Positions 7,917 through 14,510 of a stretch of DNA of 64,000 bases are shown here, one piece after another. Below the pieces are notes generated by a model that was not told where the DNA came from, did no database searches, and was given only the letters and a program-made list of their open reading frames with translations. A program made the position numbers and the translations under genes. Source of the DNA: an uncultured Bacilli bacterium (lineage in GTDB: Bacteria > Bacillota_I > Bacilli_A > RF39 > UBA660). Location: the NCBI GenBank assembly GCA_934098565.1, contig CAKOON010000003.1:135428-199427 (forward strand), given 5' to 3'. The stretch's first letter is position 1; the number at the start of each line of letters is the position of its first letter.

Positions 7917-8876
7917 ATGACATATCAAGAAAGAAAAGCCCAAAATCCTGATTATCAAATATGTGCATTGAAAGATATAGCTTTTAAGGCCTTAGCTAAG
8001 AATAATAAGAAATTTTTTGAAATGCTAGCTGCCAACTTAATTGGCATTGACTATCGAACTTTAAAAGGTAGTTTATTTGTAGATACGGAGTTAAATGGAA
8101 CCAATAAGGACGATAAGTTAATGGTTGCAGACTTAGTATTATGTATTCCAAATGTATTGATAATTAATTTTGAAGCTAACACGTATGAGTCAAATTCATT
8201 AGATTTGAAAAATACTTATTATACTTACAAGTTAACATTACATTATCAAAAGTCAGGGGAAACATATAATAAAATTAATATTTATCAAATAAATTTTGAT
8301 ATAAAACATTTAAAATTTAATAAAAATGTTATTAATTGGTTTGTAACAATTGACCCCAATACCCATGAAGAATTACCGGGAACACCTAAAATAATTCACG
8401 TAGACCTTGAAAATTATAAGAAAAATCCTTATAATGAAGACATAAGCGATTGGTTAAATAGAGCTTTTGGCTTATTATTATCAACTAGTATCAAAGAGTC
8501 AAAAAGATTAGCTGGTAATAACCCAACCTTAAAGGAAGTGGCTGATTTTATGGAAAAGTTTTCAAGTAATATTGATAATTTAGCATATTTAGACGAACAA
8601 GAGGCTTTAATGAAGGCGTTTAGAACAGATGCTAAAATAGCAGAAGAAAAAGCGGCCAAAGCTGGTCTGGAAAAAGGCGAGAAGCTTGGAGTTAAAAAGG
8701 GTGAAAAAATTGGCTTGGAAAAAGGCGAAAAAATTGGCTTGGAAAAAGGCGAAAAAAATGGCAAGAGGAAAAACGCAATAGAAAATGCGAAAAATGCTAT
8801 TGCCCTTGGTTTGAAAAACGAGGATATATCAAAAATTACTGGTCTATCAATTGAAGAAATAGAAAATTTAAGATAA
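7917..8876 (+). CDS. Rpn-type PD-(D/E)XK nuclease / putative transposase family protein
   Basis: 319 aa member of the recombination-promoting nuclease (Rpn/YhgA, PD-(D/E)XK transposase-like) family. The opening LKDIAFKALAKNNKKFFEML is typical of it. The nuclease core looks like VADLVLCIP followed by NFEAN, with Asp and Glu in the expected spacing. The C-terminus holds Lys/Glu/Gly-rich repeats and then a helical ending. GAAAGGAG precedes the ATG. It sits between the variable protein and the TR, flanked by its own terminators, so it looks like an independent insertion into the DGR locus. Members are mobile or host-recombination proteins of poorly known function. Confidence 0.85.
   Translation: MTYQERKAQNPDYQICALKDIAFKALAKNNKKFFEMLAANLIGIDYRTLKGSLFVDTELNGTNKDDKLMVADLVLCIPNVLIINFEANTYESNSLDLKNTYYTYKLTLHYQKSGETYNKINIYQINFDIKHLKFNKNVINWFVTIDPNTHEELPGTPKIIHVDLENYKKNPYNEDISDWLNRAFGLLLSTSIKESKRLAGNNPTLKEVADFMEKFSSNIDNLAYLDEQEALMKAFRTDAKIAEEKAAKAGLEKGEKLGVKKGEKIGLEKGEKIGLEKGEKNGKRKNAIENAKNAIALGLKNEDISKITGLSIEEIENLR
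8709..8756 (+). repeat. Exact 24-bp direct repeat in the nuclease gene
   Basis: Two identical in-frame 24-base units (8709-8732, 8733-8756) encoding IGLEKGEK, with diverged copies on both sides. Unit-number change here would only lengthen or shorten the charged C-terminal linker. Confidence 0.9.
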
Positions 8877-8883
8877 TAATTAC

Positions 8884-8919
8884 AAAGACTTATTAGATAA
8901 TTTCTAGTAGGTCTTTTTT
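8884..8919 (+). terminator. Terminator after the Rpn-type gene
   Basis: 9-bp stem AAAGACTTA (8884-8892) with TAGGTCTTT (8908-8916), then T residues. Confidence 0.8.
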
Positions 8920-8920
8920 A

Positions 8921-8985
8921 GTTCTAAAAGCCTACCATTTAGGTAGGACTAAAATAGTTGTCAGGTTTTAAAACTAGTTTAGAAC
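8921..8985. other. Nested inverted repeats of unknown role
   Basis: Outer arms GTTCTAAA (8921-8928) and TTTAGAAC (8978-8985) enclose a 6-bp hairpin CCTACC/GGTAGG (8931-8947). The element sits directly behind the nuclease terminator and before the inverted template-like repeat. It could be a transposon end, an RNA structure or chance. Confidence 0.5.
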
Positions 8986-9120
8986 CATCTATATTATCTC
9001 TTTAGGGATAAACCCAAGGTTTAATCTTGTTTCCAATCTATTTAATAGACTACTAAAATTTAGTTACTTCTTAAATTAACAGCTATAACCGTTAATTACT
9101 AGTGACATAGAAATATTCTA

Positions 9121-9252
9121 TCGTAGTAGGAAGCTGGGCGGGCACCATTCCAGTTAGTGGCGTTCCCCCATTGGTTGAGATATCCGGCGGAGTTCTCATT
9201 CCACTCATTAGCATTGCCGCCAGTCGCCCAGAAATTCGACGGACGGTAATGA
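9121..9252 (-). repeat. Second DGR template-like repeat, inverted
   Basis: GC-rich block inside AT-rich non-coding DNA. Read on the minus strand it gives WATGGNANEWNENSAGYLNQ and, a few codons on, WNGARPAS. The Asn (AAY) codon spacing and NG(A/V)RPA ending match the translated TR at 9627-9730 (GNAN...N.NS.G..N...NA.N.NG.RPA). The frame is closed by TAG a few codons upstream and by TAG after SYYDRIFLCH, so it is not part of a gene. This fits a second TR, or a relic of one, pointing the other way. The matching VR is not in this window. Confidence 0.6.
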
Positions 9253-9624
9253 ACAGTCTAAGTCTTATGGATTAAACCTGAAGATTACTCTTCAACTTAA
9301 TTATAGTCCAAAAATTAAAAAATATGTAAAAGTTATCAATTTTATTTGAAAAAAATAAAATGGAATTGATAGATGAAAAAATTCATTTTAACATATCATA
9401 TTTTTAATAAAGATAAAAAATTAGTAAAATTTAAAACTGGGGTTGATTTTTAAGATGAAAATTGATACCATGGAGTTAAGTTTTAAGTTGGTAGAATAAT
9501 TATGAGTTAAAGAAGAATTTTATACTAAGATGAATAAAAAAATAGATAAAATATATTTAACGAAAGGAATTAATACTTTAGAAACTAATCCAGTTTTATA
9601 AACTGGGATAGGGAAATTGCTTTC
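9253..9624. other. AT-rich gene-free stretch with hairpins
   Basis: No gene seen. It holds a long interrupted hairpin at 9334-9371 (ATTTTATTT/AAATAAAAT inside TATCAA/ATTGATA). Immediately before the TR is a 7-bp hairpin CCAGTTT/AAACTGG with a 3-base loop (9590-9606). The latter may set the 5' boundary of the TR RNA. Confidence 0.5.
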
Positions 9625-9626
9625 AA

Positions 9627-9730
9627 AGCGCCTAACTCGGGCAATGCCAACAATGTGTTCAATGTCAATTCGAACGGCAATGTCAACAACAACAATGCTA
9701 ACAATACTAATGGTGTGCGTCCGGCGCTTT
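9627..9730 (+). repeat. DGR template repeat (TR)
   Basis: Non-coding template of the retroelement, with 32 adenines in 104 bases, mostly in AAC/AAT triplets when read in the VR frame. Because the third base of each is C or T, random change of the adenines cannot create stop codons. Sixteen of the 32 adenines are altered in the VR. It lies 155 bases before the accessory genes and 0.87 kb before the reverse transcriptase, the usual DGR position. Confidence 0.96.
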
Positions 9731-9884
9731 TGGGTAGCTCCAATGTATTATGTTTATATGGTTACGGCTATATAAGAGAAGCAATGGAACAGTGATTTTC
9801 CTTGACGAAAAGTCTAAAGATAGAGTATGTACGAAAATTCCTACGGGACTTTTCTAATGGCATACTATTTTTTATGCAGTAAAA
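9731..9884 (+). other. Spacer RNA between TR and accessory genes, with paired arms
   Basis: An 8-bp perfect inverted repeat GAAAAGTC (9807-9814) / GACTTTTC (9847-9854) is followed by a hairpin GCATA/TATGC around a T run (9860-9877). In DGRs the sequence 3' of the TR is part of the structured RNA that the RT-Avd complex uses to prime cDNA; this stretch is the matching candidate. That role is inferred. Confidence 0.5.
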
Positions 9885-10265
9885 ATGAAAAAATTAGAAT
9901 TACAAAAACAGGGGATATTTGTTAATGCTTATGATGAGAGTGCAATTATTTTACATAATATTCTTGATTATAAATTAGTAGAACAAGATAAAATTTATAA
10001 AGTTGGTTTTCCAGAGAGTACTTTACCAAAAGTCTTAAACACTTTAGAAGAGAAAAAAATATCATATGTCTACTATGGGGTTAATAGAACAATTATAGAA
10101 GAAAGAGATTTTAAAAGACTAAATAAATTTAATGCTGAATTTACAAAAGCTAGTAGAAGACAAGAAATAGATATGAAAGCTAATCTAATATATACAAAGA
10201 TAAAGAGATTAAAAAGTGATGAATTGGATATATTTTTAGATAAGGTTTTAGAATGTCTGAAATAA
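9885..10265 (+). CDS. MutS domain-I-like DGR accessory protein (MSL-like)
   Basis: 126 aa protein whose first about 75 residues resemble the mismatch-binding domain I of MutS: an ILHNILDYKL segment, a GFPESTLPKVLNTL segment and a beta strand ISYVYYG. The rest is helical and charged. MutS-domain-like (MSL) accessory proteins have been noted beside DGR reverse transcriptases, which fits its place directly after the TR and its 13-base overlap with the Avd-like gene. The ribosome site is weak (no clear AGGAGG). The assignment rests on pattern reading. Confidence 0.55.
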   Translation: MKKLELQKQGIFVNAYDESAIILHNILDYKLVEQDKIYKVGFPESTLPKVLNTLEEKKISYVYYGVNRTIIEERDFKRLNKFNAEFTKASRRQEIDMKANLIYTKIKRLKSDELDIFLDKVLECLK

Positions 10266-10615
10266 GAAATAAAGAGTTCTTAATTCTAAGTAAATCTAAA
10301 GAATTGTTATTTGATTTAGATGATATATTAGAAAATGTACCCAGGAAAGATTTTTATTATAAAGATAAGATTAAAGAGTATTATAATGAATTAATTTATA
10401 GTATTTTAATGATTAATAATCTAAGTGGGAGTAGTAAAGTTAAGAACACTTATTTTAGTAAAATATTTACAGACGTATCTTTGATAGATATGTATATTGA
10501 AAGATTATATAAGAAACAATATATAGCTGAGTCAACAACGAAAAAAATTATTGTAAAATTAACGGAAATAAACAAAATGTGTAGTGTCTGGAGAAAAAAT
10601 AGTGAAGAAAGTTAA
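10253..10615 (+). CDS. avd: Avd-like accessory variability determinant
   Basis: 120 aa almost wholly helical protein of the size of the Avd/four-helix-bundle (23S-rRNA-intervening-sequence-like) family. Avd forms a pentameric barrel that binds the RT and the TR RNA and is required for mutagenic homing. Features seen are amphipathic helices with Lys/Arg at regular spacing and the YFSKIFTDVSLIDMYIERLY segment. It overlaps the gene before it and the RT gene after it. Function is inferred from context plus fold type. Confidence 0.7.
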   Translation: MSEIRNKEFLILSKSKELLFDLDDILENVPRKDFYYKDKIKEYYNELIYSILMINNLSGSSKVKNTYFSKIFTDVSLIDMYIERLYKKQYIAESTTKKIIVKLTEINKMCSVWRKNSEES

Positions 10616-11663
10616 TATCAATGATTTAGATAGTATTTATAATGATATTAGGTCAAACATTAAGAATAAAAAACGAGTTTATGAATTTGAAAAATATAAG
10701 TTGGAGTATTTGCAAGTGGCTTGTGATATGCTAAATAATAAGTGCTATGATGGCGGAACTTATAACATCTTTATAATTTATGAGCCAAAGTTAAGAGTAA
10801 TAATGAGTCAGAAGATTTTGGATAAAATTGTTAATCATTATATTACGAGGACTATTCTTATTCCGAAAATGGATAAGTACTTGGCAAAAGAGAATACAGC
10901 AACTAGGAAAAATATGGGTTATACTTATGCTATTAATTTACTAAAAAAAGCAATTGAATATTATAAACGTTATCCAGTGTTTTATTTTTTAAAGATGGAT
11001 ATTAGAAAGTATTTTTATAATATTGACCATCAAGTCTTAAAAGATTTAATAAGACCATATTTAGATGATGATGAGTATGATTTAATGTGTAATGTTTTAG
11101 ATAGTACTAACAGGTCTTACATCAATAGAATTATTAAGTATATAAGTGAAAAGTATCATGAGGATTTACCTATCTATGAATTTGATAAGGGCTTACCAAT
11201 AGGTAATATGACAAGTCAGTTTTTAGCGGTATTTTACTTGTATAAGTTACACCACTATATTAAGAATAATCTACATATTAAGTATTTTATTGTTTATATG
11301 GATGATTATGTTTTACTTCATCAAGATAAAGAATATCTTAAATATTGTTTAAAAATAATTGAAGATAAGATAACAAATGATTATCATTTAACACTTAATA
11401 AAAATAAGACTATGATTGTTAAAAGTACACAAGGGATTAATTTTTTAGGATATCATTTCTTTGTTAAAGATAAGAAGACAATTATTAAAATAACGAAAGC
11501 TAGTAAAAAGAAATTATGTAAAGGTCTTAGGAGAAATATTTATATGTATAGTAATAATTATATTAATTATCAGAAGTTATTTAGTAGTGTTGAAAATTAT
11601 GCAAATAGTTATAGCTATGTAAGTCCAAAAAAAGTTAAGGAGATTATAGAAAGAATTATATAA
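10602..11663 (+). CDS. DGR reverse transcriptase
   Basis: 353 aa reverse transcriptase from the GTG at 10602, which has GGAG 8 bases upstream (an alternative GTG lies at 10584). The active site YMDD is at residues 232-235. The fourth RT motif reads IGNMTSQ (residues 200-206); the (I/V/L)GNxxSQ form is characteristic of DGR enzymes, where other RTs have QGxxxSP. The first catalytic Asp is in LKMDIRKYFYNID, and a thumb-type TQGINFLGYHF follows. It copies TR RNA into adenine-mutated cDNA. It overlaps avd by 14 bases and the next ORF by 1. Confidence 0.96.
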   Translation: MKKVNINDLDSIYNDIRSNIKNKKRVYEFEKYKLEYLQVACDMLNNKCYDGGTYNIFIIYEPKLRVIMSQKILDKIVNHYITRTILIPKMDKYLAKENTATRKNMGYTYAINLLKKAIEYYKRYPVFYFLKMDIRKYFYNIDHQVLKDLIRPYLDDDEYDLMCNVLDSTNRSYINRIIKYISEKYHEDLPIYEFDKGLPIGNMTSQFLAVFYLYKLHHYIKNNLHIKYFIVYMDDYVLLHQDKEYLKYCLKIIEDKITNDYHLTLNKNKTMIVKSTQGINFLGYHFFVKDKKTIIKITKASKKKLCKGLRRNIYMYSNNYINYQKLFSSVENYANSYSYVSPKKVKEIIERII

Positions 11664-11929
11664 TGGAGAGATATCGCGTTACAAAGTTTTTTTATAAAGA
11701 TTATTTGTTGTATATTAAGAAAAAAGGAAAGTATCATTTATATGGAGATGATTTGAAGATTAAGGATTATTTTAATTTGAAGAAGTATCATTTGAATAGT
11801 TTAAAATTAGATAATTTAGAAATCTTAGAAGAGAAGAAGTTTACGGATAATAGATATAAAGAACTTTATTGTAAAATGATAGTAATTGAGGCGATTAAAC
11901 GGTATGTTAGTCGTAGTAGAGTTAATTGA
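11663..11929 (+). CDS. Small basic protein downstream of the DGR RT, unknown
   Basis: 88 aa, rich in Lys and Tyr, with no recognised domain. The start ATG shares its A with the RT stop codon (TAATG), and a terminator follows, so it is the last gene of the DGR operon. Tight coupling to the RT suggests an accessory role, perhaps RNA or cDNA binding, but no motif proves it. Confidence 0.65.
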   Translation: MERYRVTKFFYKDYLLYIKKKGKYHLYGDDLKIKDYFNLKKYHLNSLKLDNLEILEEKKFTDNRYKELYCKMIVIEAIKRYVSRSRVN

Positions 11930-11951
11930 GGGAGCTTTCTGGGCTCTTTTT
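11930..11951 (+). terminator. Terminator of the DGR operon
   Basis: Core stem GAGC/GCTC extended by G-T pairs (11930-11935 with 11943-11948), followed by TTTTT. Confidence 0.6.
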
Positions 11952-11965
11952 GAATTTTAGATTTA

Positions 11966-11988
11966 AATAAAAAGCCTCCGGTGGGGGC
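11966..11988 (-). terminator. Terminator of the HipA/HIRAN pair
   Basis: On the minus strand, GCCCCC, loop ACC, GGAGGC (one mismatch), then TTTTT. It converges with the DGR operon terminator. Confidence 0.8.
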
Positions 11989-11992
11989 ATTA

Positions 11993-12673
11993 TTATACGT
12001 TAAGAATTAGTTTAACATTTGCAGTAATATTTTCGTCATTTAAGTTTGACTCCAAGTTTAAACTTTTAATCATTGCTGAGTATTCAATTCCTTGATTTAA
12101 TTTTTCTAATAGTTCTTGGCAATAATATCTAGGAACGTAACCTAAGTGATATTCTTTATTGTTTTCTTTAAAAATAATCTTAATAGCATTTTTATCGCTT
12201 GGGTTGGTAGGCTCTGGTTTTAAATATAATTTTTTATTGATTTCAAGTAGTTTTTTACATTTTTTAATATCTTTGCAGTGACTTGTACCAGCTACGTCGA
12301 ACTCGATTTTGGCTGGGTCAAATGCGGGAACAAATTCATAATTATCTGTAATTGTTCTTCCTCTTGTAGCTTTTAGAATTTCAAAATTATCTGAGTCTTT
12401 TTCTAGATTATAGCAGTTAAGAATTTCTAAGTAATCTGGTCTGGTCTCATTAGGAAGTCTTGTTAGTATGTTTGGAAATAGAGTTTGACTTTCGTAAATT
12501 TTAGTTAAATCTTCAAATCCTGGAAAATATTTGTAACCTGCTTTTCTTGCGTCGTCTAATTCTGGGTTAACATAGTTAAATTTATATTCATTTTTTTCTT
12601 TAGTTAGAATTCCGATTTTATATCTTCTTCTGGAAGTTGGTTCTTTCCAAATTAACCATAATTGATTTTTCAT
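11993..12673 (-). CDS. HIRAN-domain protein with HipA-N-like front half
   Basis: 226 aa. Residues 1-115 resemble the N-terminal domain of HipA kinases (YFPGFEDLTKIYESQTLFPN, then LTRLPNETRPDY and a TRGRTITDNYEF segment). Residues about 120-225 form a HIRAN domain (FDVAGTSHC, KPEPTNPSDKNAIKI, YHLGYVPRYY), a fold that binds DNA ends in helicases such as HLTF. GAGGTGG precedes the ATG. It lies 12 bases after the HipA-like kinase gene, so the two are one operon. The arrangement looks like a kinase split in two, with the N-part fused to HIRAN. Confidence 0.75.
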   Translation of the reverse strand: MKNQLWLIWKEPTSRRRYKIGILTKEKNEYKFNYVNPELDDARKAGYKYFPGFEDLTKIYESQTLFPNILTRLPNETRPDYLEILNCYNLEKDSDNFEILKATRGRTITDNYEFVPAFDPAKIEFDVAGTSHCKDIKKCKKLLEINKKLYLKPEPTNPSDKNAIKIIFKENNKEYHLGYVPRYYCQELLEKLNQGIEYSAMIKSLNLESNLNDENITANVKLILNV

Positions 12674-12685
12674 TATCCACCTCTT

Positions 12686-13540
12686 CTATTTTATACTTAA
12701 TAATATGTCTCTTCTTTTAATTAGATATTGTATTATATATTTTTTATGTTCGCTAGTCAATAATTCGTCTGGTATTTGTAAGACGATTTTCTCTATTATT
12801 TTATCAGTTAAAATCGTTAATTTTTTAATTTCAGCAGTCGTTTCTATAGGATAGTTATCAAATAAATATTGGATTAGTTCAAAATGCTTATACTTATCTT
12901 TATTGTTTTCTTTAAATATTATGGTTTTGCTTCTTGAAATATATGCGTCAAAGTTTTTAGTACCATCATAATATTTTTGAAAATTTATTGGATTTTTAAA
13001 TTCTCTTAATAGACTGTCTCCATTATCATACAATGGAGAAATATAATACTTTCCTTCTTTTTCTGTAATTCCCCAGTTTTCTTCATGTCTATCTTGTTCG
13101 CCTATTAAAGCGTCAAAGACCATTATTCTAATAAAATTTTGAAACAAATTTGGACTTATATCATCAAGAACTGTTTTAATATTAGAAATTGTATAAAAAT
13201 TTTGTCTTTGACGTGAGTCTTTATTTAGGTAAGCAACTATATCGGTGTGAGGTGCAGTAAAACGGTTAGAAAAATAATAGTTTAAAACGCCTATTTTACC
13301 ATCTTCATCATAAGCTAAGTCAATTTTGGCACAATCAAAACCGAGTGCTTTTGCTAGTTCATATGCCATTTTTTCTGAACAAGCCTCACTGCAAATATAA
13401 TCTTCTCTTTCATATTTAAACATAGCGATTTCATTTTCTTTAGTTATGGCTAGTAACTTTTTTCTTGAACCTCGTACGATTGGGGCGCTTTGAATAAAGT
13501 TGAAATCAGTTCCAACTCTTTTGATTTTGTATTTTTTCAT
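12686..13540 (-). CDS. HipA-like Ser/Thr kinase (C-terminal domain type)
   Basis: 284 aa kinase of the HipA superfamily. The catalytic loop is FDALIGEQDRHEENWGI (Asp and Asn present) and the metal site is SPLYDNGDSL. The ATP-binding front has MFKYEREDY followed by a CSEKMAYELAKALGFDC helix. The ATG at 13540 has AGGTAGG 6 bases upstream; a TTG one codon earlier is less likely. No HipB-type HTH gene is adjacent, but the HIRAN partner follows. HipA kinases are toxins that phosphorylate tRNA synthetases or related targets. A toxin or defence role here is inferred. Confidence 0.8.
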   Translation of the reverse strand: MKKYKIKRVGTDFNFIQSAPIVRGSRKKLLAITKENEIAMFKYEREDYICSEACSEKMAYELAKALGFDCAKIDLAYDEDGKIGVLNYYFSNRFTAPHTDIVAYLNKDSRQRQNFYTISNIKTVLDDISPNLFQNFIRIMVFDALIGEQDRHEENWGITEKEGKYYISPLYDNGDSLLREFKNPINFQKYYDGTKNFDAYISRSKTIIFKENNKDKYKHFELIQYLFDNYPIETTAEIKKLTILTDKIIEKIVLQIPDELLTSEHKKYIIQYLIKRRDILLSIK

Positions 13541-13742
13541 CAAAAACCTACCTACTTTTGTAATTCTAATATAGTAATTATAGCATAAAATTTCCTAGGT
13601 ATGATGAATATTTCGTTAATATTAGTTGAAGTTATAGATAAAAATAAAGATTTTCTCATCATTATTATTTGGTGTTTGTGATTTACTAAACCGCTACTTC
13701 GTGTTATAATTTTTTTAGATTATAGATAATAAAGAGGGATTT

Positions 13743-14510
13743 ATGAAGAATTTACGAAAAGGTAAAGTTGTGTGTATTACTAGTGGTAAAGGCGGGGTTG
13801 GAAAAACTGTTCTTACGACTAATTTAGCAGGTATTGTGGAAAGTCTTGGTAAGAAGATACTCCTAATTGACTTAGATTTAACTAACGGTGGCTTAGGACT
13901 TATTTTAAATACAGTCTACAAGAAAAATATTTGTAATATGTTATATGACATTGAACATAATACCTATAATGATTTTAAAGACTATGTTGTATCTTATGAT
14001 AAATATATTGATTTATTACCAGCGTCAACAGATCCTAGAGACTTCAATAAAGTTAATAATTCTTTAATAAATATTATCTTAGAGAAGGCTTCTTTTATAT
14101 ATGATGTTATTCTTATAGACATGAGTCATATTTTAAATGAAATAAATGTTTTTGCGTTAGATTTTTGCGATATGGCTTTACTGGTAACGACTAATTGTAT
14201 GATGGACTTAAAGAATACAGCTAGTTTAGTAACTTTATTTAAGAATTTAAATATTAGTAAGTATCGTATTTTGTTAAATGAAAGCATTAATCCTTTAAAA
14301 CAGTATTTTAGTATGTATGATATCAAGAGTATTATTAAGGCTAATATTGATTATCATTTATCAACAGAGTTTTATATGACGGATATTGATTCTATGTTGA
14401 TGAGTGGTAAGATTGCAACTTTAAATGGCAAAATGATTAAGAATTTTCAGAATGACTATACGGCTTTACTTAATTTAGCCGCTGATATTGTAGGAGGAGA
14501 AAATGAGTAA
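13743..14510 (+). CDS. MinD/ParA-type ATPase of a Tad-like locus (CpaE/TadZ-like)
   Basis: 255 aa deviant-Walker ATPase: SGKGGVGKTVLTTNLAG at residues 13-29 and switch Asp in LLIDLDLTNGG. It is the first gene of a four- or five-gene Tad/Flp-like set. In Tad systems the CpaE/TadZ protein positions the machine at the membrane. The C-terminus overlaps the TadA-like gene by 8 bases. An extended -10 box (TGTTATAAT) lies 30-40 bases upstream, with GAGGG before the ATG. Confidence 0.85.
   Translation: MKNLRKGKVVCITSGKGGVGKTVLTTNLAGIVESLGKKILLIDLDLTNGGLGLILNTVYKKNICNMLYDIEHNTYNDFKDYVVSYDKYIDLLPASTDPRDFNKVNNSLINIILEKASFIYDVILIDMSHILNEINVFALDFCDMALLVTTNCMMDLKNTASLVTLFKNLNISKYRILLNESINPLKQYFSMYDIKSIIKANIDYHLSTEFYMTDIDSMLMSGKIATLNGKMIKNFQNDYTALLNLAADIVGGENE

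Noticed and set aside
8662..8763. Repeats in the Rpn-type gene as a CRISPR or minisatellite
   Set aside because: Units are contiguous, in frame and encode a charged linker; there are no spacers.
9123..9252. Inverted GC-rich block as a broken variable-protein gene
   Set aside because: In-frame stops stand directly on both sides and no lectin-like coding sequence flanks it, so a template-type repeat fits better.
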